The notes beneath the pieces are model-generated. The model had not been told where the DNA came from, searched no databases, and saw only the letters and a list, made by a program, of their open reading frames with translations. The translations under genes and the position numbers were made by a program. Positions 23,463-32,106 of a DNA stretch of 45,908 nucleotides are shown here, piece by piece; position 1 is the first letter of the stretch; each line of letters opens with the position of its first letter. The DNA is taken from positions 1 through 45,908 of the forward strand of contig JAGFJO010000006.1 of NCBI GenBank assembly GCA_024102635.1, in the 5' to 3' direction. The DNA comes from Deltaproteobacteria bacterium. GTDB taxonomy: Bacteria > Bdellovibrionota_C > UBA2361 > JAGFJO01.

Positions 23463-24847
23463 TTATCCTCACTCCTTAAAAAAAAATTTGTATTATCAAG
23501 AAATTTTGTATAAAAGTCCCCGCTTTGAAAAGATGGGTGCTCCAAGATCTTGCGGTGCAGATCGATATTTGTATTGATGCCCTCGATGATGAATTCATCT
23601 AGCGCGACAAGGAGTTTTTGAATACATGAACTACGGTCAACGGATTTGACTATTAGCTTGGCGATTAATGAATCATAATACGGCTGCACCCTATAGCCGC
23701 TATACAGCGCCGAATCCACCCGCACTCCGTGCCCGCCCGGAGGATGATAACTTACTATCTTTCCGGGAGAGGGAATAAGAGTCCGGGCATCCTCAGCATT
23801 AATTCGAGCCTCTATTACATGCCCGGAAAACTTTACATCTTTCTGTTCGATGCCGAGCTCAAGTCCTGCCGCGATCCGTATCTGCTCCTTCACAAGATCA
23901 GTATCGGTGAGCATCTCAGTAACCGGGTGCTCCACTTGGAGCCTGGTATTCATCTCTATGAAATAGAATTGCTCGCGCTCAAGGTCGACCAGAAACTCTA
24001 CGGTTCCAAGGCTCGAATAATTAACTGATCTTCCCAGCTCCACTGCGGCCTCTTGAATTTTTTCCTGCAAAGAGAGGGGCAATCCTATAGAAGGAGATTC
24101 TTCAATGATCTTCTGGTACCGGCGCTGGATAGAGCAGTCGCGTATGCCCAGGTGAATCATGTTCTGAAAGTGATCACCCGCGATCTGAACCTCGATGTGA
24201 CGGACCTTCGGCAGGTACTTTTCTACAAGCAGATGTCCGTCGCCAAAAGCAGCTTCCACTTCGCGCTGGGCGGTTCCGAACATCTCGCGGAACTCCTCGG
24301 CGGAATTAACAATCTTCATTCCCCGGCCGCCGCCCCCGGCGCATGCTTTAAGCAAAACAGGGAACCCTGCCTTTTCCGCCACCTTTATGGCCTGGCTAGC
24401 CTCTAAAAACCCCTTACTATCCCCCGGTATAGTAGGCACTCCCACTTTGTCCGCCGCCCTTCGCGCGCGAGCTTTATCTCCCATCACCCGCATGTTGCGG
24501 ACTGTAGGGCCGATGAATGTAATTCCGCAGCTTCCACAGATCTCGGCAAATGCCGCGTTTTCGCTTAGAAACCCATATCCGGGATGAATAGCATCTGCAC
24601 CCGTAGCAACGGCAGCAGCCATTATACTGGCGATATTCAAATAGCTGTCTTTAGCAAGCGGGGGGCCAATACACACACTCTCTTTAGCCAGCTTTACATA
24701 CAAAGCCTCTTCATCGGCCTTCGAGTGTACGGCTACCGTTCTAATTCCCAGCTCGTGACATGCACGGATAATGCGCAGCGCTATCTCACCTCGATTGGCG
24801 ATCAAAATCTTCTTGAATGGAGGCAGTGAGGCCATGTGCCCGTCCAT
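23432..24847 (-). CDS. accC: AccC, biotin carboxylase subunit of acetyl-CoA carboxylase
   Basis: AccC carboxylates the biotin on AccB using ATP and bicarbonate, the first half of malonyl-CoA synthesis for fatty acids. The 471-residue product starts its core with FKKILIANRGEIALRIIRACHELGI, has the ATP-grasp glycine loop KACAGGGGRGMKIV, and the biotin carboxylase signature region FYFIEMNTRLQVEHPVTE. The start is either the ATG touching the accB stop (24847) or an in-frame ATG at 24835. The C-terminus runs about 18 residues beyond the usual family end, after a run of nine Ts on the coding strand. It overlaps the downstream DUF1573 start and follows accB in the normal order. Confidence 0.97.
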   Translation of the reverse strand: MDGHMASLPPFKKILIANRGEIALRIIRACHELGIRTVAVHSKADEEALYVKLAKESVCIGPPLAKDSYLNIASIMAAAVATGADAIHPGYGFLSENAAFAEICGSCGITFIGPTVRNMRVMGDKARARRAADKVGVPTIPGDSKGFLEASQAIKVAEKAGFPVLLKACAGGGGRGMKIVNSAEEFREMFGTAQREVEAAFGDGHLLVEKYLPKVRHIEVQIAGDHFQNMIHLGIRDCSIQRRYQKIIEESPSIGLPLSLQEKIQEAAVELGRSVNYSSLGTVEFLVDLEREQFYFIEMNTRLQVEHPVTEMLTDTDLVKEQIRIAAGLELGIEQKDVKFSGHVIEARINAEDARTLIPSPGKIVSYHPPGGHGVRVDSALYSGYRVQPYYDSLIAKLIVKSVDRSSCIQKLLVALDEFIIEGINTNIDLHRKILEHPSFQSGDFYTKFLDNTNFFLRSEDKCSEPLSASL

Positions 24848-25324
24848 TTAATCCGGATTAATCAAAAATAGAATCTCGCCGTACTCTACGACTTCTCCGT
24901 CAGAAAGAAGAATTTTTTCCACCCGGCCGCCTATCGGCGAATCGATCTCATTCATCAGCTTCATTGCCTCTACGATACATAGAGTATCTCCCTTCTTGAC
25001 CGTATCACCGACCTTTACAAACGGCTCGGAATCGGGCGAGGGCTTGCGATAAAAGGTTCCCACTATGGGAGACTCCACCTTCACGAACTTAGAGTTAATT
25101 TGCCCTTCAGCAGGCTCGGCAAGGGGAGCGGCCGTGCCGTTAATGTTACTGGAGACAATTGCAGGCTCAATCTGCGCCACTACAGGCCCGCCGGATGCTT
25201 GCGCCAACTGTACCGCCCCTGCTCTCGTCAATTTTATATGCGTCTCTCCTTGTCGCAGCTCGAAGTCCACAATGTCATTGCGCTTGAGAATTCCGAGGAT
25301 CTGCTCCAAATCGTTGATATCCAT
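24848..25324 (-). CDS. accB: AccB, biotin carboxyl carrier protein
   Basis: AccB carries the biotin that shuttles CO2 between AccC and the transferase. From the start MDINDLEQILGILKRNDIVDFELRQG the product has 158 residues, the family's usual length. It consists of a short N-terminal domain, a flexible Ala/Pro linker (about 40-80) and a biotinyl domain with EAMKLMNEI, in which Lys122 is the biotin site. The frame stays open to 25393; AAGGAG lies 12 bases before the chosen ATG, slightly far. It directly precedes accC. The 275 bases upstream, to the TPR gene, hold no supported gene or terminator. Confidence 0.95.
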   Translation of the reverse strand: MDINDLEQILGILKRNDIVDFELRQGETHIKLTRAGAVQLAQASGGPVVAQIEPAIVSSNINGTAAPLAEPAEGQINSKFVKVESPIVGTFYRKPSPDSEPFVKVGDTVKKGDTLCIVEAMKLMNEIDSPIGGRVEKILLSDGEVVEYGEILFLINPD

Positions 25325-25595
25325 ATTCGAAATAGTCTCCTTAATTTCAATCGAGGCAGCTCTCACGCACCTAATAAATAAGAGAAGCAGCATGTCCTTG
25401 ACACTATATGAGCGCCGAACTCAGCGCCGCCCCACCCCCAATTCAAGGACGGCTCGTAAACCACGATTTTCGCGCACTATCTTGCCACAACTGTTACTGT
25501 ATCTCCACCCGGGATAAGTAATACTGTTAACCTTCTGGAACTTTTTATCGAGCAATTTCACCACTTTAATGCCCTGTTGGAACCGAGTTCCCGCT

Positions 25596-26000
25596 CTAGC
25601 GAGACTTCTTTTCCTCTTCCAGAAGGTCCATGTCACCGATATCGAACTCAGCTTCCGCCATAACGGCCTCTCCCGGACCGGAGAACGCCGAATGGTCACC
25701 GGGCTGCCAAAGATACACTGAAAGTTTATTATAGAGCTTTTGAATAGGCAGGCTCTCCGGTGCCGACTGGGCCACCACCTTCATTTGCTCGGCGGCGAGA
25801 GGCATCATTCCAAGTTCGTAGTATGCCCGGGCAAGTAATAATCTTCCTCGGAGTTGCGCAGGTGATTTGGAGACTCCACGGAGACACACCATTAACGCCT
25901 GCTCAAACTTAGCAGACTTCATAAGCTCTTCGGCATACTTCAGAAAGAGCGGATCACCTGGATTCTCCAGCAAAATGCGCTCAATCTCGTTCTCATCCAT
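25596..26000 (-). CDS. TPR-like protein
   Basis: A 134-residue protein starting MDENEIERILLENPGDPLFL. Residues about 12-85 form two or three tetratricopeptide-like helix pairs (PLFLKYAEELMKSAKFEQALMVCLRGVSKSP, then RGRLLLARAYYELGMMPLAAEQMKVVAQSAP). The C-terminus is acidic and ends in a charged tail (DIGDMDLLEEEKKSR). TPR units bind other proteins; the partner is unknown. AGGTGGGG precedes the chosen ATG; a GTG three codons earlier (26009) is an alternative. It sits between the lipoprotein genes and accB on the same strand. Small TPR proteins like this are common near type IV pilus genes, but no specific role is supported. Confidence 0.75.
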   Translation of the reverse strand: MDENEIERILLENPGDPLFLKYAEELMKSAKFEQALMVCLRGVSKSPAQLRGRLLLARAYYELGMMPLAAEQMKVVAQSAPESLPIQKLYNKLSVYLWQPGDHSAFSGPGEAVMAEAEFDIGDMDLLEEEKKSR

Positions 26001-26069
26001 CAGCCCCACCTATGAAAAGGCCGGCGTGCTAGCCGGCCTTATTCCAATCAAACTCACTGCTGGTTACGC

Positions 26070-27104
26070 TTAAGATGAGCAGCGATCGTAATTTCCGAAT
26101 GACAGAGTGATTGAGCCGGTAGCCGTCACTGCTTCGCCCTGCGCGTTAGTTCCAGTAATTGTTATTCGCACACTCCTGAACCCAAGCGCCGTGCTGATTC
26201 CTACGTTACCAGTACTGGAATTTACGAAATACTTGTCGTGCGTATCCGCTTGCCCAAGGGTCGGATGCACTGAGAACGCAAGCACCTGTCCGGTCGCCTC
26301 ACCGCCGTCCTGCTCAGCTACCACCTCACTTATGAAAGCAAGTTGACTGGACTGAAAGGTTCTTCCCGTCGAGTCGGATTGTGGCACGGTGTAAGATAAT
26401 CTATCGAATCTGATGCGTGAGCCGGTATTATTCACTATAGAAACTTGTAAGAAAGTGTCGCTAAAGGGTTCAGCTGTAACGTCCGGTGCGGTTCCACAAG
26501 TACCGAAACCGGTATCCACTTGGAAGGTAGTTTGTCCGACGTCGATAGCCGAAGCACCGACAACACGCACTCCCTCGGTTCCTTCTTCGTTTTCACCTAC
26601 ACCGCCACCAAGCCCGCCACCGGCAACAGGGCCAGGGAAGCCGCCGAAGCCAGCAGCCTCTCCTTCACATATAATTCGCACAAGCTGCCGCTTATTGGCG
26701 CCAGCCGGAAGGCGGCATCCGAACTGAAAGCTTCCTGGCTGCTCGCAGCCAAGCACTCCACTTACAGTTCCCTCGCTATCTGTAATCTCTCTTCCAGTGT
26801 TGGGCTCAAGGATTGCCACGCCCGCTTCGGAATCGCAGCTTATTCTTAGACCGGGAACCGGCCCGCCATTAGCATCCCTTACAGTAACAAAGAAGCCCGA
26901 TGTTTCCCCGATCTGCAAGCGATCGTTGTTGACTTCAACCCTTATGCTGCCGGCCGCGTCATCCGTAGGTACAAATTGAGTACCCTCAAAGTTCTGGTCG
27001 CCGGCCGGGCCGCCGTCTGTGTCACCTCCGCCCGTACAGGCGTTTAGCCCCACGACCAATCCTATTGAGAAAACCGATTTACCTAAGATGTCTAAAATAC
27101 GCAT
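26070..27104 (-). CDS. Lipoprotein with immunoglobulin-like domains, 344 residues
   Basis: The signal peptide ends in a lipobox LNAC with the acyl cysteine at residue 23. A Gly/Asp-rich spacer follows, then a Big/invasin-like bacterial Ig domain (IRVEVNNDRLQIGETSGFFVTVRDANGGPVPGLRISC and onward, with ITDSEGTVSGVL). After a Gly/Pro-rich linker (about 155-180) comes a second beta-rich domain ending RSVRITITGTNAQGEAVTATGSITLSF. Several cysteine pairs suggest disulfides. It should be anchored to the inner or outer membrane facing the periplasm or surface. A good GGGGTGAG precedes the ATG. It follows another lipoprotein, itself downstream of pilQ, so a link to the secretin is possible but not shown. 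Confidence 0.85.
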   Translation of the reverse strand: MRILDILGKSVFSIGLVVGLNACTGGGDTDGGPAGDQNFEGTQFVPTDDAAGSIRVEVNNDRLQIGETSGFFVTVRDANGGPVPGLRISCDSEAGVAILEPNTGREITDSEGTVSGVLGCEQPGSFQFGCRLPAGANKRQLVRIICEGEAAGFGGFPGPVAGGGLGGGVGENEEGTEGVRVVGASAIDVGQTTFQVDTGFGTCGTAPDVTAEPFSDTFLQVSIVNNTGSRIRFDRLSYTVPQSDSTGRTFQSSQLAFISEVVAEQDGGEATGQVLAFSVHPTLGQADTHDKYFVNSSTGNVGISTALGFRSVRITITGTNAQGEAVTATGSITLSFGNYDRCSS

Positions 27105-27176
27105 GACTCACCCCGTCCCTTTTAGTCACTCCCCTACCGTAACAACTCCCTAACCAAAAACCCGTACCTTAACAGG

Positions 27177-27959
27177 TTATAGATCTGCACTGTCGTCAGT
27201 TCCTGCACCCTCGGAGCCTGTGCTGTCTCCGCCCGTGTCTCCAGTACCATCGTCAGTTCCGGCACCACCATCATCACCCGTTCCGCCATCTGTGCCGCCG
27301 TCAGTTCCACCTGTCGATCCACTCGTGCCGCCGTTGATGATTATGTCCGGGGTAAACTGAACCAGATAGTTTACCTCATTGGTATCAAACCGATCACCTG
27401 CTGAAGTTATACCTGTCACAAACCCTCGCACCTCCATAGTGAAGGGAGGCTCGGGCAGAGACTGCCTATTGAGGAGCATCCATGTTCGAACTTCGGCCGG
27501 AACAACGAAGGTTTCACCGCAAACTATCGGCTCGCTAGTTACTCCGCTTCCTGGATCGGTGCCACCCTCTTCCTCTTCACCCCCCTCGGAAATCGGCTTC
27601 TTGCCGACCACAAAGCCAAGCGGACTGCTGGTTGCGGGAGGCTGCGCTGTGGCTCCCGGTACGTAGTACTCGAAGAAGGCATTTTGCAATATGACATGCT
27701 GATGAGAAAGGTTGTTCTCAACTACCAGCCCCGCCACTATTCCACCCGCAAAAGTGGCTCCGCTGGACTCGTCTGTTGTGCTAAAGGGCTCTGTTGTTCC
27801 TGTCTGATTAGGCACAGCCTCGCTGCAATTATCGCTATCGGCGCGATAACCGAGAAGGGTCAGCGCTAAACCTTGGTCATTATTTGTGCCACCTCCGCAT
27901 CCGCTTACAGCGGCAAACGATAGCAGTAGAAGCGCACCCGAAATTCGAAGCAATCTCAT
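27177..27959 (-). CDS. Lipoprotein with Gly/Thr/Asp-rich tail, 260 residues
   Basis: The signal peptide ends in VSGC, giving a lipidated cysteine at residue 21. The middle (about 30-210) is a beta-rich domain with an acidic insert (EGGEEEEGG) and no recognised family. The last 50 residues are a low-complexity tail of Gly, Thr, Asp and Ser (GGTDGG-like repeats), probably extended and hydrophilic. The start has AAAGGAG 8 bases upstream. Located 22 bases after pilQ in the same direction and 72 bases before the 344-residue lipoprotein, it is probably part of the pilQ transcript. Whether it replaces PilP or helps place the secretin is not known. Confidence 0.85.
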   Translation of the reverse strand: MRLLRISGALLLLSFAAVSGCGGGTNNDQGLALTLLGYRADSDNCSEAVPNQTGTTEPFSTTDESSGATFAGGIVAGLVVENNLSHQHVILQNAFFEYYVPGATAQPPATSSPLGFVVGKKPISEGGEEEEGGTDPGSGVTSEPIVCGETFVVPAEVRTWMLLNRQSLPEPPFTMEVRGFVTGITSAGDRFDTNEVNYLVQFTPDIIINGGTSGSTGGTDGGTDGGTGDDGGAGTDDGTGDTGGDSTGSEGAGTDDSADL

Positions 27960-27981
27960 AATAAAACTCCTTTAATCTCTC

Positions 27982-30564
27982 TTACGATGAAACCTTCATT
28001 GTAGCGTCGTCAAAGCTTCCCTCAATTATTCTCGGCGTAATGAAGAACAACAGCTCCTCATCGCTGTTTCGCAGCTGAGTGCGCCTAAAGAATGTTCCGA
28101 GGAACGGGACATCTTTCAGGAATGGCACCCCATCCACAGCGTCATTGTCGATAAGCTGATAGATTCCTCCCACTGCGAAGGTCTCTCCGCTCGAGACCAA
28201 AACCGTTGAATTAGCGCTTCTTTCGATCTCCGAAGGGATACCGTCCACATTCTGACTTCCGAGGTTACTGGATTTGGCTCTGATATCCAGAAGGACATAG
28301 TAGTCAGGCGATGCTTGCGGGATAACATCTAAGGTAATACCTATCTCGATTGTTTCAGTAGCCACCGTGCTGCTTCCGCTTGCGCTCGCCCCCTGTCCGG
28401 TGGCAACCGAGAGGCCTCCTTGTGGAGTTCGGACCCTAATTTTTTCAACACTCCGGATACTGGCAGCCCTATTGTTAGTTGTTGCGACGGCAGGCCTGCT
28501 CACAACTCTAGCCCTTCCTTCACTTTCTAGAGCTGAAAGGCGCGTCGAAAGTGACTTACTGCCGTCGGCACTGCCGAGAAGCAGGCTGATAGCCGATCCG
28601 CCTATGTCAGATGCTGCGACTGGAAAGCTCGATGCCGCCGGATCACCGCCTTGTACAGGAACTCCGCCGCCAAAGTTTACGGTGTTGGGGAAGTTCATGC
28701 CTGTCGGATTTCCGGTTGCCGGGGAGGCTATGTATTCAAATCCAAGCTCCGATCCTAGCTCACGAGCAAGGTTGCGGTTTGCCTCGACGATCTGAGTTTC
28801 AAGAAGCACCTGCGGCGTGCGCAAGTCGATTCTTGACACCAGCTCCATTACATTTCGGATACCAGCGGTGATATCTTTTACAATAATCTGATTTGTTCGC
28901 TCGTCGTAAGTTACTACGCCTCGCTCAGAAACTACTGTCTCGACGAGCGGCTTAAGCTCGGACGCTTTTGCATAACTTACACGAATATAGCGGACCTGGA
29001 GCGGTTCAAGCTCTGCCTGGCTAAGCTCGAGTTGTTTAAGGGCCTGACGCTCTTGGTTAAGCTTCTCAATCGGCGCAATTCTTATTACGTTTCCTTCCTG
29101 AACTTTATCAAGACCGTTAGTCTTCAGAATAACGTCTAGCGCTTGATCCCACGGAACGTCGATTAGGCGAAGGGTTACTTTGCCTGTAACGTCATCGCTC
29201 GCGATAATATTGAGGTTTGACACCTCTGCAATAATTCTCAGAGCGTTATCGATGTCCGTGTCTTGAAGATCGAGCGATATCTCGCGCCCTTTGTACTTCT
29301 TCGGCATTAAGGCAGCAAACTCGTCATCAAACGGCTCATCTGCCTGAGCATCTCCATTGACTCTTACTTCGGCGGGCCCTTCCTCTGCTGCAGCGGCCGG
29401 CTTCGCCTCTTCGCCAGCCGCATCTGCGGCCTTTTCAGGGGCAGCCTGCGCCCTCATATCTTGCTCATAAGCTGCGACTTGTCCCGGCTCTGCCGCCACT
29501 ATTATTTTGTCGGAGCTTACGCGCGCCGAAAGCTCGGTCCCAGCCTGCGCAAAAATTCGAACCAGCACGGAGTCACCCTCTGAGACAGTGCGTGCCGAAC
29601 GGATCAATCCACTCTCAGGAAGAGCAACAACCGGTGCAATCAGAGGCTCCGCCTTTGAGTTTCTCAGCGTCAACACGTACTCGGACGGTGCTGTTTTTTC
29701 AAAGCTATAGACTCCTGGGTTTGTTACTTGAGCCACAAGCATATTTGAGCCGGGGCCAAGTTGCTCAATTGAAAGCTTATGCAGCTCCGTTACTGGAGGC
29801 GCGGCTAAAGGCTCTTGATCGGCCACCTGAATCATAGGATCTAGTTCGGTTACTTCTGAGCTTGGCATTCCGGCCTGGGGTTCAGGCGCCAGCTCAATGA
29901 CTCCCTCCCCGGTAATAGCGGGTTCGGAATCAGCAACGAGAACAGCTTCGGGCTGAACAGCTTCAACAGCAGGCAGCTCCGCGCTGGGCTCCACCTCTGC
30001 ACTCATCGCACTGTTTAAGTCCATTGCGAGCTGCGCACTGTCGCTTCCTGGATTCAAGCTTACAACAATGCTCCCTTCCACCAGCTCAACCTGGTGTTGG
30101 ACGTTCCTATCTTCATTCAGATCCAGTACAAGTCTTGTCTTATCAGGATGTGCCCCTACACGAACGCGGGACAGAAGCTCAGTGTCACTTGCATCAAAAT
30201 TACGGGTAAGCCCAGATGGCTGGCCACTCTTGAGATCTATAACCAGTCGCTCAGGAGATGAAAGGCGAGTGACCACATAGTCCGGCGACTCTCCGGCATT
30301 TATCACCAAATGGTTCGATCGGCCGCTCTCAAGAAGCTCAATACCGATTGAGTCCTGCTCAACTGTCGCAAGGATGCGCGTAGCGGCGCTCTCAACCGGC
30401 AGCTCCACTGCAGCAGTGTCGGCCATAGTTGCTCCGTCACTTACCGAGGAGAAGTTAGCTTCTTCGCCAACTTGCCTACCGTTAACTCCACTTACACAAG
30501 AGTTGCTCGATATCAAAAATAACACCGAGAGTACGAGCCGCCGTAACACTGCGGAGACTTTCAT
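27982..30564 (-). CDS. pilQ: PilQ, type IV pilus secretin
   Basis: PilQ forms the outer-membrane gate through which the type IV pilus passes. From the start MKVSAVLRRL, preceded by AAAGGGGGAT, the product has 860 residues. A signal peptide with a possible lipobox (LISSNSC) is followed by two AMIN domains (peptidoglycan or septal binding; about 55-190 and 270-375), then a linker rich in Ala, Glu and Pro. Next come an STN/N0 domain (ISLDLQDTDIDNALRIIAEVSNLNII), an N1 domain, and a C-terminal secretin core with RVVSRPAVATTNN and VPFLKDVPFLGTFFRR near the end. It lies downstream of pilMNO after a 245-base gap with its own candidate promoter. The frame continues 16 codons upstream to 30612. Confidence 0.95.
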   Translation of the reverse strand: MKVSAVLRRLVLSVLFLISSNSCVSGVNGRQVGEEANFSSVSDGATMADTAAVELPVESAATRILATVEQDSIGIELLESGRSNHLVINAGESPDYVVTRLSSPERLVIDLKSGQPSGLTRNFDASDTELLSRVRVGAHPDKTRLVLDLNEDRNVQHQVELVEGSIVVSLNPGSDSAQLAMDLNSAMSAEVEPSAELPAVEAVQPEAVLVADSEPAITGEGVIELAPEPQAGMPSSEVTELDPMIQVADQEPLAAPPVTELHKLSIEQLGPGSNMLVAQVTNPGVYSFEKTAPSEYVLTLRNSKAEPLIAPVVALPESGLIRSARTVSEGDSVLVRIFAQAGTELSARVSSDKIIVAAEPGQVAAYEQDMRAQAAPEKAADAAGEEAKPAAAAEEGPAEVRVNGDAQADEPFDDEFAALMPKKYKGREISLDLQDTDIDNALRIIAEVSNLNIIASDDVTGKVTLRLIDVPWDQALDVILKTNGLDKVQEGNVIRIAPIEKLNQERQALKQLELSQAELEPLQVRYIRVSYAKASELKPLVETVVSERGVVTYDERTNQIIVKDITAGIRNVMELVSRIDLRTPQVLLETQIVEANRNLARELGSELGFEYIASPATGNPTGMNFPNTVNFGGGVPVQGGDPAASSFPVAASDIGGSAISLLLGSADGSKSLSTRLSALESEGRARVVSRPAVATTNNRAASIRSVEKIRVRTPQGGLSVATGQGASASGSSTVATETIEIGITLDVIPQASPDYYVLLDIRAKSSNLGSQNVDGIPSEIERSANSTVLVSSGETFAVGGIYQLIDNDAVDGVPFLKDVPFLGTFFRRTQLRNSDEELLFFITPRIIEGSFDDATMKVSS

Positions 30565-30703
30565 GAGATCCCCCTTTAACGAACAAATATAAACACTGGA
30601 CAAACCAACCAAAAGCGCTGCCGAGCTCTAAAGCTTGGCGTAAGGAATTTTAGGATCCGGGATAATAAAACTGCTAGCTTAAACCAAAAACCCTTCCTCT
30701 CTC

Positions 30704-30756
30704 ACTTAAGTTATGTCCCTGTCTACTGTCAATAATGATTTTTCCGAGGAAAAATC
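30704..30756 (-). promoter_or_regulatory. Candidate pilQ promoter with adjoining 20-bp dyad
   Basis: On the minus strand a perfect -35 TTGACA (30727-30732) is followed after 17 bases by a weak -10 TTAAGT (30704-30709). Four bases upstream of the -35 lies a perfect inverted repeat, GATTTTTCC-GA-GGAAAAATC (30737-30756 on the plus strand). A strong -35, a weak -10 and a dyad immediately upstream suggest an activator-dependent promoter. The predicted leader before pilQ is about 130 bases, with no gene in it. Confidence 0.5.
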
Positions 30757-30809
30757 TTCAACTATTTCTCAAATACGATTTTACCACTTTCTACAGCCCA
30801 AATCTCGTT

Positions 30810-31442
30810 CTACCTCCGCCGACGCTGCCCCTGATTCTTACCATCCCCCTCACCGGCCACTTTAGCCCGCTCATTTTCGTCCAGGTAACGGAACGTTGTG
30901 GCAACACAATCTACCTTCACGGTAACTTGGCTCTCTCCTAACTGCGGGTCATGAATGTATATCTGGTTAATATTCACAATTCGGTCCAAGTGGCCCACCT
31001 CATCAAAAAAGGTGGAGACCTGGTGGAATGTCCCGGTAACGGCTATAGAAACCGGAACTTCGGCATAAAAATCTTTAAAATTTTGCTCGCCCGGCCTAAA
31101 CAGCGTAACTTCCAGACCTGAATCACGGGCTAAATTGGACACCGAATCGATCAGATCAGGGATTTCCCGCCTGTCAGGGAGCTCTCGAAGAGCAACTTTA
31201 AGCTTTTCTTCAAGCTCACGAACCATCTCCCGTAGTCGAGGCAGGTTGGCCGCGCGCCTCCTTTCGTCAGTCAGCTTTTTGTCTAAATCAGCGACCTTCT
31301 GTTTTGCTGCGTCATACTCCTCCATCTGAGGAGCCAGCATGAACTGCCATAGCAGTAACCCGAATACTGCCAGCGAGCCGATCCAGAAGGCGATCTTTTG
31401 CTTCTTGGGGCGGCTTAGAAAGTTTTCAACTATCGGGTGCAT
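30810..31442 (-). CDS. pilO: PilO, type IV pilus inner-membrane assembly protein
   Basis: PilO pairs with PilN in the inner membrane and forms a periplasmic platform linking PilM to the secretin. The 210-residue protein has a short cytosolic N-terminus, one membrane helix at about 17-37 (IAFWIGSLAVFGLLLWQFML), a coiled coil (about 40-95) and a ferredoxin-like C-terminal domain containing FRPGEQNFKDFYAEVPVSIAVTGTFHQVSTFFDEVG, a region conserved in PilO. The C-terminal tail is basic. Its start overlaps the pilN stop by one base (TAATG), so the two are translationally coupled. No pilP follows; the next gene is pilQ. Confidence 0.93.
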   Translation of the reverse strand: MHPIVENFLSRPKKQKIAFWIGSLAVFGLLLWQFMLAPQMEEYDAAKQKVADLDKKLTDERRRAANLPRLREMVRELEEKLKVALRELPDRREIPDLIDSVSNLARDSGLEVTLFRPGEQNFKDFYAEVPVSIAVTGTFHQVSTFFDEVGHLDRIVNINQIYIHDPQLGESQVTVKVDCVATTFRYLDENERAKVAGEGDGKNQGQRRRR

Positions 31443-32095
31443 TATCGTACCTCCCCGCTTTGGAATGCGTCTTCCAGGTTGAAAACAAATCTCTCTCCAG
31501 AGAGAGAGGCGCGCCTACCGCTACCAGGCAGATCGTCCTCTTTAATCTGAACGTTGCCGGCGTAACGAACCTCAGCTTCAAATGAGAACTCTCTAATTTT
31601 CACTCCTTCATGCTCAGCCAGCTTGATAATCTCCCTTCCAACTTCGCCGAAGTAGTCGGATTTATCTAGCTCCCTGATAAATGAAGAAATTGTCTGGTTG
31701 TCGAGAGCTTTACCGCTAACTTTGAAGATTCCGTTGTCCTCTTTTATTTCGGTAACCCATGCGCGCTCCGGTATTGCTCCGTTCAAGTCGTCCATGACTC
31801 GCACCGGCCCCGTTTTGTTCTTCTTGAGCGTGGCTATTACCAGCAGCTTTCGGTTGTAATCGTCCTTTTTTGCTTCATACTCTCTCACTTCGGCCGTTAT
31901 GCGCTGCTTCTTTTGCAGTTCGGCCTGCAACCTAGTAGCCGTATTGTTGAGCTCCTCAAGTTGCCCCGAAAACCAGTAATTAACTCCGAAGAACACGGCG
32001 AAGCAGATGGCAAGCGAACCAATAAATAGCCCTATCTGCAACTGCGCCGAGCTGTTTGCAGATTCCTGATCGCCTAATAGATTAATCTTTATCAT
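31442..32095 (-). CDS. pilN: PilN, type IV pilus inner-membrane assembly protein
   Basis: PilN binds PilM through its cytosolic N-terminus and dimerises with PilO. The 217-residue product starts MIKINLLGDQESANSS, containing the conserved INLL motif that docks on PilM. A membrane helix follows (about 21-43), then a coiled coil and a C-terminal ferredoxin-like domain (VWVTEIKEDNGIFKVSGKALDNQTISSFIREL-like region). Its length and order match the family. It is 11 bases downstream of pilM and overlaps pilO by one base, one operon. Confidence 0.94.
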   Translation of the reverse strand: MIKINLLGDQESANSSAQLQIGLFIGSLAICFAVFFGVNYWFSGQLEELNNTATRLQAELQKKQRITAEVREYEAKKDDYNRKLLVIATLKKNKTGPVRVMDDLNGAIPERAWVTEIKEDNGIFKVSGKALDNQTISSFIRELDKSDYFGEVGREIIKLAEHEGVKIREFSFEAEVRYAGNVQIKEDDLPGSGRRASLSGERFVFNLEDAFQSGEVR

Positions 32096-32106
32096 CGCCG
32101 CTCAAT

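Noticed and set aside
25421..25699. Minus-strand frame of 92 codons between the TPR gene and accB
   Set aside because: Half of it overlaps the TPR gene in another frame and there is no ribosome site; the translation shows no domain.
27539..27721. Short frames around the Gly/Thr/Asp-rich lipoproteins
   Set aside because: They are alternative-frame readings of lipoprotein genes whose lipoboxes and ribosome sites are clear.
28367..28795. Plus-strand open frame of 142 codons inside pilQ
   Set aside because: Lies entirely antisense to the secretin core and has low-complexity Leu/Pro/Ala composition expected from the complementary strand.
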